From positions 186,001 through 250,000 of the forward strand of contig NZ_JYLK01000002.1 in NCBI RefSeq assembly GCF_001439805.1: a DNA stretch of 64,000 nucleotides, in the 5' to 3' direction. The stretch comes from Pseudomonas trivialis. Its GTDB lineage: Bacteria; Pseudomonadota; Gammaproteobacteria; Pseudomonadales; Pseudomonadaceae. Each line of letters begins with the position of its first letter. Position 1 is the stretch's first letter. A program made the translations under genes and the position numbers. The notes below the pieces were generated by a model, which worked only from the letters and a program-made list of their open reading frames with translations, was not told where the DNA came from and searched no databases. Positions 60,113-64,000 of this stretch are shown piece by piece.

Positions 60113-61367
60113 CGCTATCTCCTCGTGCGGCACGGGGCAGGCGCAGCTCGGTGAGCGTGCCACCTTCCTCATGACTGTAGAGTTTCACTGAGCCGCCCGC
60201 GCGGGTCACGCTGGCCTTGCTCAAAAACAGGCCGAGGCCAAAGCCTTTGCCCTTGGTGGTAAAGAAGGGTTTGCCGATCTGCTCGGCAATGGCCAGCGGC
60301 ACGCCGGCGCCGTGGTCACGGATGCTGATGGTGACGTGTTCGGCGTCCCAGTCCAACTGTACGCCCAGGCCTTCAGGGCAGGCATCGGCGGCATTGTTCA
60401 ACAGGTTGAGCAGCGCCTGGGTCAGGTCAGGGGGCGGCGCCATGCGCGGCACGCTGCCCTGGCCCAGCAGGGTGAACCGGTAGCTGGCTTCGGGGCGCAT
60501 CAGGTGCCAGCGGTTCAGCGCCTCATCGATCCACTGGGTCACGTCCTGCATCTGCACCGCCAGGCGGCGGTTGGCTTCGGCGGCGCGCACCAGTTGCTGC
60601 AAGGTCAGCTTGCACTGCTTGACCTGTTCCTGCAGCACGCCGAGGTCCTCCTGCAAGGCCGGGTCATGATGGTCCTGGGTCATTTCCTTGAGCAATACGC
60701 TCATGGTCGCCAGCGGCGTACCCAGTTCATGGGCCGCGCCGGCGGCCTGAGTGGCAACGGCCAGCAATTGCTGGTCGCGCAGCCCCTCTTCACGGCGAAT
60801 GGCGCGCAGTTCTTCCTGGCGGCGCAGCTCTTCGGCCATGCGTGCGGCAAAAAAAGTGATGACCGCCGCCGACAGCGCAAAGCTCAGCCACATCCCATAG
60901 ATCTGCAGGTTTTCCCGCGCAATGGGGAAGGTTTGCAACGGATAGAACTGGGCCAGCAGCAGCGTGTAAAGGGTCAGTGCGATCCCCGACAGCACCACCG
61001 AATAGCGCCATGGCAAGGTCACGGCGGCGATGGTCAGCGGCACCAGGTAAAAGGAAACGAACGGGTTGGTGGAACCGCCGGAGAAATAAAGCAACACACT
61101 GTGGATAAACAGGTCACAGGCCAACTGCAGCGCATACTCCAACTCGGTGACCGGCCAGGTGGTGCGTAACCGGATCACGGTAAACACGCACAACACCGTG
61201 GAGAACCCCAGCGTCACGCCCAGCGGCAGCCAGGGCAGCGGCAGCAGGTCGAACCAGTAGGCGAGCCCGACCGAACCGGCCTGTGCGGCCAATACCAGGG
61301 TGCGGATAAACGTCAGACGCCAGAGGTTCTGGCGGGTGGCGGAGGTCAGTTTTACGGCGGCGAGCAT
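60105..61367 (-). CDS. roxS: Redox sensor histidine kinase RoxS (RegB/PrrB family)
   Basis: A 420-residue membrane kinase with six hydrophobic segments in the first 180 residues. It has the quinone-binding box GGSTNPF (97-103), the H-box GAAHELGTPLATMS with His213, and Cys252 in EQVKQCKLTL, which fits the redox-active Cys of RegB. N-box NLLNNAADA and G-boxes follow. ATG at 61367 has GGGAGAG 3 bases upstream; a longer frame to 61553 runs into the SIMPL promoter area and was rejected. Confidence 0.93.
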   Translation of the reverse strand: MLAAVKLTSATRQNLWRLTFIRTLVLAAQAGSVGLAYWFDLLPLPWLPLGVTLGFSTVLCVFTVIRLRTTWPVTELEYALQLACDLFIHSVLLYFSGGSTNPFVSFYLVPLTIAAVTLPWRYSVVLSGIALTLYTLLLAQFYPLQTFPIARENLQIYGMWLSFALSAAVITFFAARMAEELRRQEELRAIRREEGLRDQQLLAVATQAAGAAHELGTPLATMSVLLKEMTQDHHDPALQEDLGVLQEQVKQCKLTLQQLVRAAEANRRLAVQMQDVTQWIDEALNRWHLMRPEASYRFTLLGQGSVPRMAPPPDLTQALLNLLNNAADACPEGLGVQLDWDAEHVTISIRDHGAGVPLAIAEQIGKPFFTTKGKGFGLGLFLSKASVTRAGGSVKLYSHEEGGTLTELRLPRAARGDSDE

Positions 61368-61570
61368 GGGCTCTCCCGATGAGCGCTGCAGGCGGATCGG
61401 CAGGAGTATAAACGAAGCAGCAGCGCAGACATGGCGCGTGTGGCTCTTTGACGCAGGCCGCACAGACCGCCGTTCGTCGGCATGCGCCGCATGTAGGTAA
61501 TGTGTAAACCCGAAGAACCCGACACCAACGTCTACAGTCATACCCAACACCACTGTCCCAAGGAGCTTCC

Positions 61571-62281
61571 ATGTCTCGTTTCACTCGCAGCGCAGCCCTG
61601 CTCACCCTCGGCGCCAGCACCCTGGCCAGCCTGCCGGCGCTGGCCGCCGACGAACTGCATTACAACCAGATTTCCCTGCGCGCCGAAGTCAGCCAGGAAG
61701 TCGCCCGCGACAAGATGATCGTCACCCTCTACACCGAATCGCAGAACAGCGATCCGGCCAAGCTTGCCGCCGAAATCACCAACACCATGAACACGGCGCT
61801 CGGCCAGGCCCGCGAAGTCAAGGCCGTGACCCTGCGCCAGGGCAGCCGCAACAGCTACCCGATCTACGACGACAAGAACCAGAAGATCACCGGCTGGCGC
61901 GAACGCGCCGAATTGCGCCTGGAAAGCGCGGACTTCCCGGCGCTGTCCAAGCTCACCGGCGAGCTGCTGAACACCCTGAAAATGCAGAACATGGACTTCG
62001 CCATCGCCGACACCACGCGCAAGGCCAGCGAAGACGCGTTGCTCAAGGATGCGGTGACCGCGTTCAAGGCCCGTGCGCAACTGGCGACCGATGCCTTGGG
62101 CGGCAAGGGCTACAAGATCGTCAACCTCAACTTCAACACCAACGGCTACCCGATGCCCTATGCCCGTGGCGCAATGATGATGAAGGCGGCCATGGCCGAT
62201 TCAGCGCCCACACCCGAGGTGGAGGCGGGTACCAGCCAAGTCAATATGAGCGCCGATGGGGTGATTGAAGTCCTGCAATAA
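61571..62281 (+). CDS. Secreted SIMPL-domain (DUF541) protein
   Basis: A 236-residue periplasmic protein: signal peptide MSRFTRSAALLTLGASTLAS cut near ALA-AD, then one SIMPL domain (DUF541/OMP28 type). Members are linked to oxidative-stress resistance and envelope homeostasis. It is divergent from roxS and followed by a terminator. The same neighbourhood (SIMPL gene, roxS, roxR) is seen in P. aeruginosa. Confidence 0.87.
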   Translation: MSRFTRSAALLTLGASTLASLPALAADELHYNQISLRAEVSQEVARDKMIVTLYTESQNSDPAKLAAEITNTMNTALGQAREVKAVTLRQGSRNSYPIYDDKNQKITGWRERAELRLESADFPALSKLTGELLNTLKMQNMDFAIADTTRKASEDALLKDAVTAFKARAQLATDALGGKGYKIVNLNFNTNGYPMPYARGAMMMKAAMADSAPTPEVEAGTSQVNMSADGVIEVLQ

Positions 62282-62303
62282 CCGCTACTCGTCATGGAAA
62301 GCC

Positions 62304-62335
62304 GGCGCAGCCTTTGTAGGCATGCGCCTTTTTTT
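62304..62335 (+). terminator. Intrinsic terminator after the SIMPL gene
   Basis: GGCGCA (62304-62309) pairs with TGCGCC (62323-62328), followed by seven T. Confidence 0.8.
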
Positions 62336-62475
62336 GCTTCAGTTTTTCTACCAGTCTTGTCATATGCGGTCGCATTTCGCGTGGAATTTTCTTTGCAGTG
62401 ATCGTTACACACAGAGTGCCGCAGCTAACAGGGAGTGCTGAGTTGGCCTCTATTTACTTGACGAGCACTTGCTTA

Positions 62476-64000
62476 TGCAGACAAGCCTGAATTATCCCAC
62501 CCTATTTCCGTCGTTCGACAGTGCCGGCTCATTTACCAAATCGGCGACCACTCCCACCGCTTCCACGTCACAACCGCTTCCAGCAGCAACGGCTGCAACG
62601 GCCTCCCCTGCCGAGGTAGAACTGCTTGACGCTTACATTGAAGCGGTGCAAAACAAAATTTTGCGCAACCAGCCCTCGCTTGTGAATGTTCCTGTGCAAA
62701 GCCAGTTGGGCCAGTGGCTCGACCTGTATCGAGCGCAATTGGAGCACCCAGTGCTGCAAGGCTGGTTCCATGAGCAAAACATTGACCAAAGATTCCCGCT
62801 GCAACTCAACCCCCGCACGGGCGACTTGACCGCCGTGGTCGATGGAAAAAAGAAAACTTTCTCGCGCATGGAGGAGACTGGCTGGGGGCTGATAAGCGGC
62901 CCGCTACTGGCCGCAGCCAACGTGATCGCACCCGCCAACCTCGACCAGCTACAAGTACGCTTTCACGATGACCAGATAGCCGTCAGCGCAGACGTGGTTG
63001 CCAATTTCCAGGGCGTCCCGCTGCCGCAGACCCTGGCTGAGGCCAGAGCGCAGATCCGGCGGCTGGACGACCAGAAAGCGTTCGACACTCTTCAGGACAA
63101 CGATCACGTACGCCCCGCCAGCGGCCGCTCAGCACAAGCACTGGCATTGCAAAAAACCAACGCTCACCGGTTTTACAGCGCTGCGCCCGAGATGCTGGCG
63201 TATAGGCGCCTGGCCGTCGATGTCGCCCAAGCCCTGCCTGATGTAAGGGCCGAGGCAAAAAAATGGGCTGAAGATCTGATCTTCAAGCTGACCGGCCAAA
63301 AGGTGGATGCCGACACCCTCTATCTGAACCGTTTCGTCAATTCACAAAGCGCGACCAGCGCGACAGGCTGGGAACACTTGTCTGAGGAACCCCGTTCCTC
63401 GTTGCGTCTGCCGGATGCGCTGCTGAAAAACTTCTCAGAGCATGATGGCGTCCCGGGCAACCTGGATCTTGAAGCAGGCCTGTATATCGACGGCCCTGGA
63501 AAAAGCCAGAAAGGTGGCTATGGTGCGCACAACCAGTTCCCCCTGGCGCCTTCGGATCTTATGCACTCCAGCTGGAAAACAAACTTTCAGTCCAAGATGA
63601 CCGAGAAAATCAACAACTTCTGGAACACGCACACCGAGAACTACGAGACCGTCATCAAAGGTGAATTCGTGTACCAGGCGCGCAAACAGTTGAAGGCCGC
63701 TCAGGCCAGGTCGCCTGCCGAACGAGCGTTACTGCCCCCCGAACATCAGTTCACCCGCAACGACTACCGTCTGGTAATGAGCGCCGCCTCAAATCTGACA
63801 CTTGATGAATTCAGGTCAGTCAGTATTGAACAGCTCAAGGCCAAAGCACCGCTCAGTGGCACGGCGCAGGTACGCCCGCTTTCAATCACAGGCTTGGCAT
63901 CCAGCGACATTCTGGTTTTCAGCGATCCGGCCAGTGATCGTCGAGTAATCAGCGTGCCTGGGAATAATCCGGCATACCTAACGTTCGATTCCGATGAAAA
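62476..64000 (+). CDS. Large toxin-like protein, N-terminal part (DUF6543/dermonecrotic-toxin type, cut by window edge)
   Basis: The frame is open from 62476 to the window end, at least 508 residues, with no stop. The first about 45 residues are Ser/Thr/Ala/Pro-rich. Further on is a helical region with GVPGNLDLEAGLYIDGPGKS, then W..NF..KMTEKINNFWNTH and FVYQARKQL (about 335-405), a pattern I associate with large pseudomonad DUF6543 proteins. There is no signal peptide. Rare codons AGA, AGG, ATA and CTA and a higher A/T content set it apart from its neighbours. An in-frame TTG at 62443 with AGGGAG 7 bases upstream is a better-placed alternative start (eleven residues longer). Function is inferred from family resemblance only. 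Confidence 0.72.

Noticed and set aside
62633..63258. Minus-strand small ORFs inside the toxin-like gene
   Set aside because: The plus-strand frame is open across the whole region and shows family-like segments, while the minus-strand ORFs are short and unrelated to each other.

Overview
The window is chromosomal DNA from a Pseudomonas of the P. fluorescens group. This rests on the high G+C codon use, on gene orders that are hallmarks of pseudomonads (mlaFEDCB-ibaG-murA-hisGDC, kdsDC-lptCAB-rpoN-hpf-ptsN-rapZ-npr, fagA-fumC-orfX-sodA, roxSR) and on many copies of a short palindromic repeat (core GTGGGAGGGGGCTTGC) that resembles the REP/REPIN families of P. fluorescens. No tRNA, rRNA, prophage, IS element or CRISPR array was recognised.

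Layout. 1-466: end of a uracil permease gene. 592-8689 (minus): hisC, hisD, hisG, murA, ibaG, then the Mla phospholipid-transport operon mlaFEDCB. 8996-15995 (plus): LPS genes kdsD, kdsC, lptC, lptA and lptB, then rpoN, hpf and the nitrogen-PTS genes ptsN, rapZ and npr. 16021-19780 (minus): an iron-starvation operon fagA-fumC-orfX-sodA-ZIP transporter behind two overlapping Fur-box-like motifs. 19931-33130: pmbA and tldD with darP between them, a nitrilase-family gene, yhdP, rng, maf and mreBCD. 33341-36552: gatCAB. 36748-39568: a short RlpA-like lipoprotein, a CaCA-type exchanger with unusual alpha-repeat residues, a carboxymuconolactone decarboxylase-like protein and an AEC carrier. 39713-46186 (minus): a galactarate catabolic block (garD, MFS transporter, semialdehyde dehydrogenase, kdgD, FadR-type regulator). 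46345-51236 (minus): sspB, sspA, the cytochrome bc1 genes and rpsI/rplM. 51486-53688: an aldo-keto reductase and a GlxA-type regulator. 53766-62281: zapE, trpS, an alpha/beta hydrolase, zapG, an SbmA/YddA-type ABC protein, roxR/roxS and a SIMPL protein. 62476-64000: the 5' part of a large ORF that looks like a DUF6543/dermonecrotic-toxin-type protein and runs off the window.

How the genes work together. Much of the window serves the cell envelope: Mla returns phospholipids from the outer membrane, KdsD/KdsC and LptCAB make and export LPS, MurA starts peptidoglycan synthesis, MreBCD sets cell shape, and RlpA-like and YhdP proteins act on wall or envelope lipids. RpoN, EIIANtr, RapZ and NPr form a regulatory set for nitrogen and envelope status. 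The fagA operon replaces iron-dependent enzymes with iron-free ones (class II fumarase, MnSOD) and carries a ZIP transporter that could supply the metal. The galactarate block encodes uptake and the enzymes from galactarate to 2-oxoglutarate.

Most of the sequence is ordinary core genome. The points I would look at again are: an apparent ATT start codon for mreC; loss of both alpha-repeat glutamates in the CaCA exchanger; a duplicated DUF1508-like C-terminal extension on TrpRS; the ZIP gene inside the Fur-type operon; a shared operator-like motif and an intercistronic hairpin in the galactarate block; the toxin-like gene at the right edge; and the repeat copies, some of which are collapsed into perfect hairpins. 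I do not see a clearly new multi-gene system here.
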